Assembly: GCA_949751835.1 (NCBI GenBank)
Contig: CATKHK010000004.1
Location: 793,038 to 857,037 of the forward strand
DNA: 64,000 nucleotides
Origin: Blepharisma japonicum
Taxonomy: Eukaryota; Ciliophora; Heterotrichea; Heterotrichida; Blepharismidae
Direction of reading: 5' to 3'
The notes beneath the pieces were generated by a model. That model was not told where the DNA came from and made no database searches. It was given only the letters and a program-made list of their open reading frames with translations. The position numbers and the translations under genes are program-made. Positions 9,875 through 22,333 of this stretch are shown here, in pieces (the stretch's first letter is position 1; every line of letters begins with the position of its first letter).

Positions 9875-10694
9875 CTAATCTTCCCGGTTTAATAAGAATT
9901 CTTTTTAATATTTAATTATAGACCCTAAAAGGCAATTTAGTATTTCACTTTATGATATGCTAGGAGATTGATTATTTAATTTCTCTTGGAAATAAATTTA
10001 ACTATTATAACATATAATATCTTTGGATTTTAGTAATGGTTATAAATATAAATAACTCACCCTTCAAATTCTAATTTATTGGATACAGACAATATAGATG
10101 CATATGATGCTGTATCGTGCAACCTGCTAAATTCTAGTATCGTTTAAGCATATTACTAATATAATAATTAGAAAAGCTCACGGAAAATGATCTTTAACTA
10201 TTAAATATATTCTTTCAAACAGTACTAAAAATGCATGAAAATAAATTATTAATGAAAAAATTATATAATTTAAATGTATATCATATTAATTACTTATTAT
10301 ATTTAAATCATTAATATCATTTTTTTAGATATAAAATATTATGCGTATAAAATTTTATATCTGATAATAATTCTGTAGTCTATCGGCCTTTTATTGGTAT
10401 GATCTGGCACGTCGGGACATCCCACAATTTTCAAATTCATTATATCTATGAATTCCATATAATAAGGTAAAGTTTAAAGGTAGGCAGAGGAGCTAGGAGA
10501 TAGATTTCATGCTTTCCAAATTGTTTTAAATATAATTATCATTTAAATTATATTTAGAATTGTATTATCTTCTATCAAAAATATCATTTTATTATGTCAC
10601 AATAAAGAATTAGCTCTGCACTCAGTAATTCTACTCATTAGAAAAATTATATTGATAAGTTAAATTCCTTAATTTATGCTATCCAGCTTACAAA
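9875..10694. other. AT-rich intergenic
   Basis: Spacer between convergent COX5B and carboxypeptidase genes. It is mostly below 30% GC without a sustained open frame. A short GC-richer patch at about 10390-10430 (CTGGCACGTCGGGACATCCC) has no coding continuation. I see no tRNA or other recognisable RNA. Confidence 0.5.
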
Positions 10695-12029
10695 TTAAAG
10701 TGAAACCCCGCTTAAAAATGAATTGATTATATGCCATGCTTGTGGACGCTTCCACTGTGGAACCATATGTCCTCCTCCCTTCACCAGTACCCATGTAAGC
10801 CCTTCATACTCAGTATAAAACCCAGCCACTTGATCATCTACATATCATGAAGTATAGGGCTGCTTCACATTCAGATTTAAGCCAGTTATTCACTCTCGTG
10901 TACCAATAAAAGGAGTAGAACCATCAGCATCTCCTGAATAAATCCATATCCGTAAGCCAGAACGAATAAGAAAAGGATATAAAAAGACTGACCCATGCTG
11001 ATAATCTGTAATATAGTCAAGGAAAATGCAAAATGCCCAAGGCTGGACATTCTCTGGAATATTGAACGCTTTCCTTACTGTTTCGTTTAAAAAATAGTCA
11101 TAAGCGCCCTCCCAAGCTGCACATGGTGGAATTATTCCTGGAGCTGCCATTGAATCTAATATAACTCTGAGGAAAATATTGTTATCCTTTTGAGCTCTTG
11201 TATCATTTTGATATATGCAAGGCCCATAAATATTGTAAAAATTCAAATTATTGAGAAGCTCGCTTTGTATATAATTTGTGTCGTTTCCACAGGCTTCGCC
11301 ATCTCATTCATTGAAATTGTCGCAGTCATTTACTAATTTATAATACCAGTTATAGTCAATTAATGCATGAGTTCAGAGGAGTTTCATCAACGCTGGGGTA
11401 AAATCATATGTAAAATCTGTAGCTGGGCCTCCTATTATCATTCCTTTGAGGTTAATATAATGAGGACTATAGTTGTTGTACATTAGAATGTTATAGGCTA
11501 AGTAAGGTAAATACATTCCTGCATAGCTTTCCCCTGATATATAAAATTCATGATTTCTATACTCAGGAAATTTTCTAAAAAATTGTAAAATGGCAAGAAG
11601 ATTATCATGTGCAACAATTTGATCATCGGTGTTGTTATTGGAAAGGTCTCCCAAAATAGAGAAGCCAACTCCTGCTGGTGATTCAAGGTATAAGACGCTG
11701 GCATTGGTATTCCAAGACCACTGATTCTTGAAAAGAGTTGTGCCTTCGTCAGGAAATACATAAGGACCGTGCTCATAAGCGAATCCGTCTAATGAAGAGC
11801 AGCCTGGACCTCCATTAAGTCAGAGCAGCAAAGGATCTATAGATGGGTTATTTTGGCTTTCAACAAGAACATAGTGTAATGATTTTCCGTTAGAATTAGG
11901 GATATCAAGGTATCCAGAATACGTATCAAAATTAGGAGGAGAGTCTGATGGAAGTCCTGGCTGATTTTTGACTAAATCAGCTAAAGGTGCACCTAAAACT
12001 GTTTCCACTAAAATTAGGAAACTCCACAT
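10695..12029 (-). CDS. serine carboxypeptidase (family S10), 444 aa, secreted/lysosomal
   Basis: This is a complete single-exon S10 peptidase. It has a short signal peptide (MWSFLILVETVLGAPL), then WLNGGPGCSS and ESPAGVGFS. The nucleophile Ser168 lies in GESYAG, Asp367 in YSGDADGSTP and His421 in GGGHMVPQ. The substrate-binding Asn-Gly-Gly-Pro-Gly is intact. The Trp before LNGGPG is TGA (11820-11822), and further TGA Trp codons occur towards the C-terminus. An in-frame TAA lies directly before the ATG, fixing the start. Such enzymes remove C-terminal residues at acid pH, in ciliates probably in food vacuoles/lysosomes. A decayed relative lies immediately upstream (12179-13020). Confidence 0.95.
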
Positions 12030-12178
12030 TTATAATGTTCACCAAAATAATATCTTTCTCCTCAGCAATATATAGCTAAGATCATCAAAAATACCATTGC
12101 ACTTTCAGTTTTTCTTTTTAATTCAAAAATTTTAAAAGATAGAGATAATTATATCCTCTTAATAATATTTAAAATTAA

Positions 12179-13020
12179 TTATGGTAAAACCCCACTTAAG
12201 AAAGAATTAATCATATGCTAAGCTTGAGGCCTTTTCCATGGTGGAATTATATATCCAGCTTTTTTAACAGTTACTCATGTCAATCCTTCATATTTTATAT
12301 AATATCCGGCAACTTGCTCATCAGCATACCAAGAAGCATAACTTTGTTTCACATCTAAATTTAAGCTGTTAATAAATTCTGTTGTCTTTTAAATTGCACT
12401 GAACCATCAATATCTCCGGAGTAAACAAGAATTCGCAGTCCTATACAATTCAAGAAAGGATATATATAGGCTGAGCCACGAAGATAAACGTCCTGATACT
12501 CCAAATTCAAACAAAAAATCCAATTTTGTACACTATTTATTTGATATAGTAAAAGTAGTCCTCACAGCCTGGCTTTGGAAATACTGATAAGCGCCTTTCC
12601 ACACACAGCACGGAGATTTTATTTCCAATTTTGGATTAAGATCTAATACAAATTTCAGGTGTCGATTATTTTCCAGTTGTGCATGTGCTGGATTATGATA
12701 AATGCATATGCCAAATACATAATAAATGTTGATATTACTTTGAAGAATGGCTTCTATATAATAAATATCATTATTGCACACATCACTGCTCCAATCATTG
12801 AGATTGTCACAATCAGTGACTAATTTATCATACTTATTCATACCCAATAAGAGCATGGGTTCAGATTATTTTCATAAAGGGATTGGTGAAAGTCTGCATT
12901 CCAATCTGTAATCCTATTTCTAGTCACGATGTCTTTTAGGTTAATGTTATTGTAAGGTCTATAGCTATTATATATTATGATGTTGCATGCTAGCATAAGG
13001 ACATAGCTTTCTATTGAGAT
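12179..13020 (-). pseudogene. decayed serine carboxypeptidase copy
   Basis: Reverse-strand translation is homologous to the intact S10 gene beside it, but broken. Recognisable pieces are ESY near 13000 (the GES context is IES and about six residues after it are missing), CDNLNDWSSDVCNND, CVWKGAYQYF, WYADEQVAGYY and KYEGLTWVTVK. The catalytic His motif is AGYIIPPW instead of GGGHMVPQW, so His is lost. TAG 12218-12220 replaces the Trp of QAWH, and several frameshifts occur (around 12395, 12535 and 12860). The N-terminal third is absent. It probably arose by tandem duplication. Confidence 0.88.
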
Positions 13021-13308
13021 TTAAAATCTCGATAAATCATTAATTAAAATACATTAAAGATACTAAAAATGTATTTCGGAAACGATTCTCATCAATTATT
13101 TTCAATTATTTAGGAAATATTTTATTGATTCTCAGTAGGCTCAATAAATATCTTAATTAATTCACATTTAATAAAAATAATCAATTTTTTATATACTCAT
13201 CAGAAGAATTCCTCAATTCAAGATATTTAAGGTTAGCAAATAATTTATCGAAATTAAATTGGTTGTCATAATATATAAATGCTCCTCATAGAACACCTAT
13301 TTTAAAAT

Positions 13309-14562
13309 TTATTTTAGCTTTAATATTTCAGCGGACCTTAGAGCTAAATTGAATTTATAAAGAGAAGTGCCAGAACCTATAAAATAAACAGAGTCTTTAA
13401 ATTGCGTAATTTGAGATACAGAACCTCCAAAATATGAACACTTTCCAATGTATTTTAATTTATTTGGATCATCAATATCTATTTCCAAAATATGTGAAGA
13501 GCTTTCAATTACATAAAACACACTGCTTTTTAAAAATAAAACTTTTCCTGAGCAAGATAATTTAGCTTGTATTTCTTTGTACGTATCTTGTATGGTATTA
13601 TAAATATAAATGTTTTTATGCTCATTTCCAACAAAAAAAATTTGATCCTTATAGGTAAAACCATTGCAGTAAATTGCTCCACAACTCATTTTTCGAATTT
13701 CTTTCCATTTATTTTCTGATATACTATATTTCTCTGGAGTTAATAATAATCCTTCTGAATTTTTACCACCAAAAGCATACACTTCGTCATTATACAAAAT
13801 TGGGCAAACATACTTGCAAGCATGTAATCGATTAGGAATATAACTAATTTTACTGTCAGGATATATAAAAAAGATAGTTGTATCGCATGAATTGACGTAA
13901 CGGTTATCATTTCATAAAATACAGAAAAGACGATTATCTGAAAATTTGGATATTGCTAATTCTTCGGTTTCTTTTAACGATGGAATCTCCATTTTATTGT
14001 TCGTAAGATCATTGAGATTTACTCGAAATAGACTTCTAGGCTTATCTTTAAGAATATAAATTTCACTTCACTCATTTTGAAAATTACAAATATCAAAGCC
14101 ACCAGAAAACTTATCTTTATTGATTCTGCGAAGATTAATTTCTAATTGCTTAATAGCTGCATCAGGGTCCAAAGCTAAAATTTTGCCTAACTCATCTTCT
14201 TTCTTCAAGAGTTCAGCAGAAGATATTTTTTCTATCAAGGAATTGCTTTCATTTTTTACTCTTTTTATTTCATCAATAGCAGTTTTTAGCTGAGAATTCA
14301 ATTCCTTAATCTTTATGGATATATCGTTTATTAATTTTGATTGAAAACTATTAAGCTCTAATATTCTTTTTGCAAGATAAATAACAAGAGCTTGCTTAGT
14401 TCCTGGATATGCACTAAAGCTTAAGAATTCTGGATTGTGAGCTTTATGAATGGATAGTCTGAAGTGTTCAATTATATGGTTTTCACATGAATAAATTCCT
14501 TCTTCAGAGCATAGGCAAAGCATTGCAGCTTTGTTAGTGCAATAGGATTTTCAGCAATTCAT
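13309..14562 (-). CDS. zinc-finger, coiled-coil, Kelch-like propeller protein, 417 aa
   Basis: The start at ATG 14562 is preceded by in-frame TAA. The N-terminus has a B-box-like Cys/His cluster: CWKSYC, CLC, YSCENHIIEH, then H in HKAH. Residues ~65-140 form a coiled coil (ILELNSFQSKLINDISIKIK). The rest is a beta-propeller-type repeat with Kelch signatures (VYAFGGKNSEG, SGGAIY-like and YFIGSG blocks). Three TGA codons are read as Trp. The layout recalls TRIM-like B-box/coiled-coil/propeller proteins but has no RING. It belongs to the same family as the subtelomeric genes and fragments at 55-64 kb, which lack or have lost the zinc finger. Function unknown; a substrate adaptor role is only a guess. 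Confidence 0.78.
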
Positions 14563-15345
14563 GGCTTAATCAATTATAAAAATAAATGGATCATAAAAAT
14601 TAATTTGGCCATTAAATTATTTTATAAATCCCGATATAAATTTTATATTTTTGCTTATGATTGTTCATTATTAGATTTATTTTTAATCAAATCTAGGTTC
14701 ATAACACTCAATAAGAGTCCTATATACTAACTAACTCTAAGTTAGACAATATTATTATTCTGTTTTTGTCGATACCGATTGAAAATTTAAAAATATTAGC
14801 TGGCTCATATTTTCCTAACTACAAAAATTCTAAGATTAGCAAATCAAGCATTGAATACATTTTTATCAAAACAGATTATTATAGGCTATCTGATTGGTAT
14901 GAGTATTTTATATTTTGAATAATTCTGGTTAAAAACTCGAATAAATTTGAATAATAGCCAGGATATTGAGATGTAAAAAAAGGTTAGAAATGTTACTTTT
15001 TCTAATTATTGTTATAAAATCATTTTCTGAATATAAAATAAAAATTTATTTTCATTTTCTTAAATTATTTCATTTCTCCTAATTCTTTAATTTTCTTTAT
15101 TTTGATATTCAGTATTCAAAATTTTAACTTAACTTAAAAATAAGCTTTATCAAAAATTTCTTATTCATATTCTAGAATGCGATTCAGTTTCTCTGCACAT
15201 TAATAGGAGAAATTTGGGAATTATATTATGGTAAAATGGACTGAGCTTTATACTTCCCTCCACTTTTCTTTATCTCTAGCTTCTTGTATATGAGATTTCA
15301 TATCTAAATTCAGATGGCCACGCTCATAACAATATAATTTGCATA
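14563..15345. other. AT-rich intergenic, divergent promoters
   Basis: Region between divergent genes. No coding frame or repeat stands out. It should hold both promoters, but I cannot assign elements. Confidence 0.5.
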
Positions 15346-15711
15346 ATGGCAAAGCGTGATCGTGATGAAATAAAGCGCATCTTCGTTAGTGGCATCGGGT
15401 CAACTGTGAAGGCGGACGCAGTCTCTGAGCTATTTTCAAGGTGCGGGCGCATAGAAAGTATTCGCTTTCTCGGTCGAAAGTACTGCATGATCAAGTTTGA
15501 TCACCCAGAAAGTGTTTCGAGGGCTCTTCAATTACACAACACTCGACAGCCTCTCCTGAAAGCACCATTACTCATCGTCACTACGCAAGACCTCCAGCCA
15601 AACAAAAGACCGAAGCTGTCAGTTGGGGCTTACGCGGTGCTCGATCCTCCTCGATTCAATAACTTTTTGATTCCTGTCCTTCCGTCCTTTATGTCTTCTT
15701 GAGCAATTTAA
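15346..15711 (+). CDS. single-RRM RNA-binding protein, 121 aa
   Basis: One RRM fills residues 10-80: RNP2-like IFVSGIGS, then LFSRCGRIESIRFLGRKYCMIKFDHPESVSRAL, with KYCMIKF at RNP1. The RNP1 aromatic pattern is weak (YCMIKF rather than GYAFVEF), so RNA contacts may be atypical. A short basic and Pro/Phe-rich tail follows. TGA 15700-15702 is Trp, so the protein ends WAI at TAA 15709. The coding part is GC-rich and CG-containing compared with neighbours, suggesting high expression or a different codon preference. No specific family can be named. Confidence 0.78.
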
Positions 15712-16053
15712 TTCTTTAACTTTAGTTTTCAATCAACTCTTAATCTAAATACATTTAGACTGGATTTAGCTATCTTTGGAGGCGTCGAATATTTTCAATC
15801 AAAAGCTGGAGATATCATTTTATGGCTTATGCAAATTATTATGGAGAAAAGATTTTTCTATGAGCAAACCAGTTTTTAACTATATATTAACTGATTGTTT
15901 GTGATTTTTTATCACTTTAAGCTGAATTTTTTGTTTTTATTTAAATGAATATTTTGTATAGTTATATTAGATTAATTAATAAAGGAATTTATATATGCAA
16001 ATTAAAATAAGATAATTAAAATAAGATTTAATTATTAAGATAACTTAATTAAG
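15712..16053. other. AT-rich intergenic
   Basis: Spacer between convergent genes; strongly AT-rich. Nothing else seen. Confidence 0.5.
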
Positions 16054-17475
16054 TTAGTGATTTACCCTGAATCTATGTGCTTTGCACCTTGGGCAAAATT
16101 CAATTCTTGTTGAATTGATATTTTTGCAGGCTTGGCACTCCCAGAAATCTTCTCCGCCATTAGGAATTTCAGCTTCAGAAGTCTTTAATTCTAATATAAG
16201 CCCAATTCTGCCCAAGTTTCTATGATTTTTATCCCTGATTTCTAACTCCACAACATTTATCTGATTTTCATTGCTCAGATTTATAGAAACCAGCTCTTGG
16301 TTATGAATAGAAGGGGAACTAATTCTTGTATTTGCAAGATCTCTTAGTATTTGCTCTGCTTGGTTCGAAGAAGGGTTTTCAGCATTCCCCAACTGCCTAG
16401 CTTGGCTATTTTCTTCATTGGGAGGCCTTCTATCGCTTTTGGGAGCCCTCATTACAGGTCTTGGAGCTTCATTTGAATATTTTCTTGAAGGATTTGATGA
16501 TCCTTGATGGTTAGAGTCTCCATTTCTCCTTTGGCTTTCAATTGAAGTATTATTTGATGATCTATTCACCATTTGATCTGCAAAAGATACTTTTTTTGCA
16601 CAAGGCCGATTTGATTCTGCTCGCTTTTTGGCTGAACTACCTGCATTTGACTCAAAAGTTGGAGGTGATCTATTGGCTAAAATCGAGGGGTCCGGATGGT
16701 TATTACCCTGCTTCAGTTCTTGAGGAGAACTTTGATTAATAGCAGGCTCAATCTTCGGAGGAAGAGGCCCTATGTAAGTTTCTGGGTCATAAGCTTGAGT
16801 TGGGCTGCTTGTAAGAGAAGGTGAAGTAGAAGGGGCTTGGCTGTTTCTATTTGCTGAAGTTCCAGGGTGCAATGGTATTTCAACGCTTACAGGTCTTGGA
16901 GGAAGTGAGCTTGAAGGTGATGGATTTCTTCTCATTCTATATTGGTGGCCCAAAATACTAGGATTATAATTGTTACCGGCTTGAGGGGATCTGCTTCTAC
17001 TTCTTCTCCTTCTTGGGCTCGTATGATTTTCTTCTTCGTCAGAGCTTGGAATAGCAATGATATCTTGAGGGTAATCATAGTACCGTTCACTATTGTTGCT
17101 CAAAGGCATCTCATAATAAAGTGCTTCAGGGTCCAGAGTACGAAGATTATTGAACTTATTTACGTAACCATAATTAGTAAAAATTTTTTTGCATGTCCCT
17201 TGTCCCCCAAAAAAATTAAAGATATTCGGATTAATGGTAGTTTCGCGGTCATATTCTACCAGTACGTACATGATCCTATTTACTGGTAAGTTCGAATCTT
17301 TCGCGACCATCCATTTCCTCGGTTTTGGAATAACGGCTTTCATTCCCTCATTAATAATATCTCTTGGCAAATCACATTCCTTAAAAGTAATTATTAGTCA
17401 TTCTGCATTCAAAGTACCATCTGAATTTGGATTATTAAAGTTTCTGAACCTTTCAGAGCTCCTATTTCCACTCAT
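16054..17475 (-). CDS. disordered protein with C-terminal RanBP2-type zinc finger, 473 aa
   Basis: The first ~120 residues look folded (NAEWLIITFKECDLPRD, RIMYVLVEYDRET). A long Ser/Pro/Asn/Arg-rich disordered region follows, with an RRRRSRSRS stretch near residue 160. At the C-terminus WECQACKNINSTRIEFCPRC matches the W-x-C-x2-C-x10-C-x2-C zinc finger of the RanBP2/NZF type, which binds RNA or ubiquitin. The start at ATG 17475 is the first Met. The frame stays open for about 69 codons upstream to 17683 without an ATG, and that stretch (LKVFLFLISKACPYLLQ) looks partly protein-like, so an unrecognised upstream exon is possible. One TGA Trp lies at the NAEW position. Confidence 0.72.
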
Positions 17476-18875
17476 GCAAATAATTATTATAAACTCTAAA
17501 TTTGTTTGCAAAAGATATGGACATGCTTTGGAGATTAAAAATAAGAAGACTTTCAAGGAGTTTGTCCCAAAGCCCAAAACAAGTTTTATGGGAAAATGTT
17601 TAAAAAATGATGAGAAAATCCTTAAATTATAAATAAATACGCCGTTTTTAATAGTAATTTCAGCCAACCAATTATTTCAGATTTACAAACCACGGAAATA
17701 GCCTGATATAATGATTTATTATTGCCAGAAATGAGCCAAAGAGTAGTTTAGCTGCAGATACAAGCAATAAAATTTAGCACTTAATTAATTGGAACTTATG
17801 TTATAATAAAAGTAAATGATTTTTAAGGAGATTAGTATCTAAACGGCTGTGAAATGTCTCCGAAATTCATATTCTGCCTTATAATCTATTTTCTATTAAC
17901 TATCTTAGCTACTCGTATATATATCAAATCCTGCACACTTAATAATAAATCTGAATAATTTGTGTAGTATAAAGAATAGAGTGTATTGAATTCTTGGCGA
18001 AACCATTCAAATCAATAATTATGGAGTGAGCGCAACTAATTTAGATGACAAGATTTATTTAACTTAATTATTTAAATAAAATTTTAGAATTCTACGATAT
18101 ATTTTTAAAGAAATTTAAATACAGTTAGATTAAAGTGGCAATCTCATTTACTAGTTTTCAAATTATTATATGAACTTATTATTTTTAATAATTCTATGGC
18201 TTTTCTTGCAATTTTTTGCTTAAAATTTATACAGATAGAGTTATTTTCTTTCCTTTATATTAATTGTTTAAATTTTTATAAATTCTAAAATTTTCATAAA
18301 AATCTAAAGGCCATCAATCAAATTCTAAATTGATAAATTATTCCAAAAATTATTGCCAACATATAATATAAATTAAAGTTCATTTGCTCTTTTAAACATT
18401 ATGAGCCTATTCAAGAACTTATAAAGTGTAGCAATTATACTTGCAAGAGCTATAATATGTAATTATATAGGTGTTTTTTATTGTAATGCCTTCAAAAATT
18501 TTGCAAAGAGCTCACTCTTAATCATAAGCTTTATTAATTTCATAAGAAATATCATTAAACTTTAATATATTAATAAACATTTCTTATTCTATATAAAAAA
18601 CTTAAAAGGTGCTTAATGAATAATAATTATTGAATAAAATAATAAACGTTCCTTAGAGTTTATTTCCTTAAAAATCAAAGAAATATTCTATAATCTTTCC
18701 TTTTATATAGATCATTTTATCTACAGTTTTAATCGTCATGCCATGCTTATGTCACATTTAGCTATTTTGTTTTCTTATATAAAATCCAAGCATTTCATTC
18801 TGAAACTTTTAAACGCATTTCTTCTTTTTCGCTTTGCTAAACTTAAATAGAATAAACCTAGTTCTAATTTAATTT
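17476..18875. other. AT-rich intergenic, divergent promoters
   Basis: A 1.4-kb spacer, the longest in the window. A 34-codon frame at 17854-17958 (starting MSPKFIFCLIIYFLL) looks like an isolated signal peptide, but no continuation is found. The rest is very AT-rich. Confidence 0.5.
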
Positions 18876-19799
18876 ATGGGTTGTTGCCAAGCAAAAAATT
18901 CTAAAGATAGGATCGTTCGCAACCAAACCAGAAGATTCACTGTCTCGCAATTAGATGTTAATGATATGATTAAAGGTAAAGTAATCGAAGACTATGTAAT
19001 TATCAAAAGACTCGGGACTGGAGGATATGGTGAAGTGCGTTTAGGAAGGCATAAAACAACAGATGAGCAAATGGCAGTGAAAACTATAAATCTTAGCACA
19101 GTGACAGAATCACAAATAGATCGCATTCTTGAAGAAGTGAAGATCTTGAGATTACTATCGCATCCTAATATCATAGAAGTTTTTGATGTTTACATCGATT
19201 CAAAAAGTCTTAGCATTGTGACCGAATATTGCCGAGGTGGAGACTTAATTGACAAAATCAATGCAAATAATGGGATTAAAGAAAACGACGCTGTCGTCTA
19301 TATGAAGCAAATCGTCTCAGCAGTTAAATATTGTCATTCAAGAGGAATAGTCCACAGAGACCTTAAACCAGAAAATATCTTAATCACAAAGGACCCTATT
19401 ATTAAAGTAATTGATTTTGGCAACGCTGTACACTTTAAAAAAGGCGAAGCGATGACGAAATGTGTAGGAACTCCTGCTTACATGGCACCTGAGCTAATCA
19501 AAGGGAAATACGATGAAAAATGTGACGTATGAAGCCTAGGAGTTACGCTTTACGCCATGCTTTCAGGAAGCCCTCCATTCGTGCTGAGTAACGAGCAAGA
19601 AATTTATAATCGAATAAAAAATAATCAAATTAGCATGACTGAAGGCTGCTGGGCTTCTGTAAGTGATGACGCCAAAGACTGCGTTAGAAAAATGCTGACT
19701 AAAAATCCAATTAATCGGCCTACTATAGATGAAATCAGCCAGCATAAGTGGCTGGATAGCTGCGATGAAAGTATGATTTCTAATAAAACAAAAAACTAA
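18876..19799 (+). CDS. acylated CAMK/CDPK-type Ser/Thr protein kinase, 307 aa
   Basis: A complete kinase domain: Gly loop GTGGYGEV (47-54), catalytic Lys69 in AVKT, HRDLKPEN from His160, DFG at 180-182, and GTPAYMAPE. TGA at 19530-19532 encodes the subdomain IX Trp (CDVWSLGV). Domain VIA-XI ends HKWLDS, the hallmark end of CAMK/CDPK kinase domains. The N-terminus MGCCQAK fits N-myristoylation at Gly2 with palmitoylation at Cys3/Cys4, so membrane attachment is likely. The protein stops 15 residues after the kinase domain: no autoinhibitory junction and no EF-hands, so it would not be a classical calcium-regulated CDPK. It converges on the RCC1-IPT gene with only 23 bp between stops. Confidence 0.93.
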
Positions 19800-19822
19800 G
19801 ATTTTCAAAGATTTAAATAAAA

Positions 19823-22333
19823 TTAACGTTTTCTCTTAGGCGGTTCATCATGGGCACTTAGCCCGACGTATTTGATGTTTACTGTTTCTTTTGAAAATGT
19901 CTGTCCGTTCAAGCTTAGCGCAATAGACACATCAGCTGGGGCTGGAATATCTCCAAGGTCAGGCACAATTACAGCTAGCCTTTTAGAGTTTTTATAGATT
20001 CCTGGAACTTGGATTGCGCTGTTATTTAATACAAATTGAACTATCATGGTGGGGGTTTTGATAAGGCCATCACACCATAAGAAAAGCCGAGTGTTTGGCT
20101 TGCATGGAAGCTGCATGGCGATGTTTTCTTCTTGTTCACGCTTAGCTTTGACTTCTGGATCCTCATGCTCTTCTGGCTCTTCTCGTTCCCAAAGCTCTGT
20201 TTTGGCTGGAATTGGAAGATTTTCATCAAATTTCACTTTCGAAGCTCTCAGGATTTTTACATCAATGTAATAAAACGGTGGCAATGCAGTATACTCAATT
20301 CCATTTAAAGTCAGCTCTAATTTGATAGGCTTGCTCTTTACACTTCTTAGTACAGCTGGATCAGGTTCTTCTCCTCCAAATAGCCAGCTTAAAGGAGGAA
20401 TAACACACAAGTAAGATTTTGTTTTCCTTTCCCAGTTCACTGATACTTCTCTTTCTCCATACTCAGTGCTGATTCTTACTTTTTTAGCACTGCTATCATA
20501 AAGCCCTCTTCCAAGGATTCTCACAGTGGTTCCTTCATTGCTATAGCCCGAGTTTGGTATCATTTCAAAGATTTCGATATCATAATACCTAAAATTAATT
20601 GGCTTCCCTGTAAACTGCTGCCCATTAATAGCGACATCTACCACATATCCCATAGAATTTTCATCATATTCAAATAGAGTGGGAACCTTGCATAGAACTT
20701 TTCCATCAATGTATCTTCCACTTGTCATTTGTCAGTCTGCGTCTTCCATTTTGCCTGAGCTTATACTTATCCTGCTTTCATCGTGGCTTTCTCTTCTGAT
20801 CATGCTGGGCGTTACATCTGTATTGATAGATTTATTCATATGATATCCTTTAGGTTTAGGTAAAAATCCTACAGTTAAGTGGAAAAGCCAAGATTTGTCC
20901 ATTATATCTAAATCAATGTTGATTTCTAGCAAGGTTCCACCTGATACTGAAGCACATTTAGGGTTAATTGCATGAGAAATCATATTATTGGAATAAATCA
21001 GGAATTTTTTCTCGCAGGTCACATAGTGCTCACCATCCATGGTTACATCTATATAAGATTCTACAGGAAGCTGGATTTCTTCACCATCATCAATAAATTT
21101 TGGAGTGATGAGCTCTAATGAAGAAGTCGCTGGGTCTAGCTTGCATTCGCTTTCTATTTGTAGATGGCCATAGCGAAATCTGACCTTTAATTTCTCTGTT
21201 TGAGAAAAGGCAGTTCCTATGAGAGCTAATTTTGTGCCTCCTGAAGCAGGACCACATATAGGAGATATAGAGAAAATTCTAAGAGGAGAAAAAAATAATA
21301 CAGTGTGGTCACAAGCGTAGACTTGAGAATATTGGCGATAGTCTGTGTTCATATCAATCTTTTTAGGAGATGACTGGATCAAAATATTCCCATGGCCGAT
21401 CATACCTTTTCCCCAAGAGTAAGCTTTTCCTTCAATGTCGATACAAAAAGTTGCATTGACTGCACATTTGATTTTTTCAATTTTTAGCAAGGGCAGACCT
21501 GAGCAGTCAGTTTTGACGATTTCTGGAAACCATCGAGGGTTTTGATCTCCAAGCCCGAGTTGGCCATAATGATTATACCCCCAAAGATAAATGCAGCCTT
21601 CAGTGCTTAAGGCTGCAGTATGCCCAGAGCCAGCTGACACTTCTTTGACTTTAACACCTTCTGGAAAGCTAACTACTTGGGGTCTTTTAATTTGTCGATG
21701 AGTTCCGTTGCCAAGTTGTCCACACCTCGCTTCTCCCCATGCATATAAAACTCCTTCATTGTCAATTGCCAATGAGTGCCTTTGTCCACATGCGACTTTT
21801 ACCATTGTTTTCCCATAAAATGCATCTACATATTTAGGAACTGATACTGCCTCAATAGAATTCCTGATTCCTAATTGGCCTTCAAAGCCTCTTCCCCATG
21901 CATAGATGTCTCCACCTTCTGTAAGTGCCAATGTATGGGCCTCTCCACATGCAATGTCCATGATAACTTTATCTGAAAGCGCCTTCACAATCTGAGGAGT
22001 TTTGGTAGCAAATGCTCCTCCATGTCCTAAAACTCCATAAACCCCATTTCCACATGTAAAGACAAACCCATTCTTTGTGAGAAAAACTGAGTGGAGCTGG
22101 CCACATTTAATATTTTTTAGCCCAAGTTTCTCTAGGACTTCGATTTCTGATTCATCTGGGGGTTCTGCAGTATCGGATTGAAGAGCAGTTACTTGGCCTG
22201 CTGCTTCAACGATATAAAGCTTATTAAAGCCGCCGCCTATACAATCAACAGTGCGACCATTATATCCTTCAAGTGAGGCTAAATTTCCATTTGTTTCTAT
22301 TCCGCAAATCATGACTTCTCCAACTTTTGCCAT
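19823..22333 (-). CDS. RCC1-repeat plus IPT/TIG-domain protein, 836 aa
   Basis: Two open stretches are joined by TGA at 20732-20734 (Trp). Residues 1-360 form RCC1 repeats, a seven-bladed propeller (CGNGVYGVLGHGG, YAWGRGFEGQLGIRN, YAWGEARCGQLGNGTH, LWGYNHYGQLGLGDQ, YSWGKGMIGHG). From ~360 onward are IPT/TIG-type immunoglobulin domains (ISPICGPASGGTKLALIGTAF, IFEMIPNSGYSNEGTTVRIL), then more Ig-like folds and a basic KRKR end. RCC1 is the Ran GEF family fold, but without the chromatin tail this is more likely an RCC1-superfamily scaffold. I know of no animal counterpart with this combination. Localisation is uncertain; there is no signal peptide. Confidence 0.88.

Noticed and set aside
17854-17958. 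34-codon frame with signal-peptide-like sequence
   Set aside because: It ends at TAA with no intron leading to more coding sequence. Too short to support as a gene.
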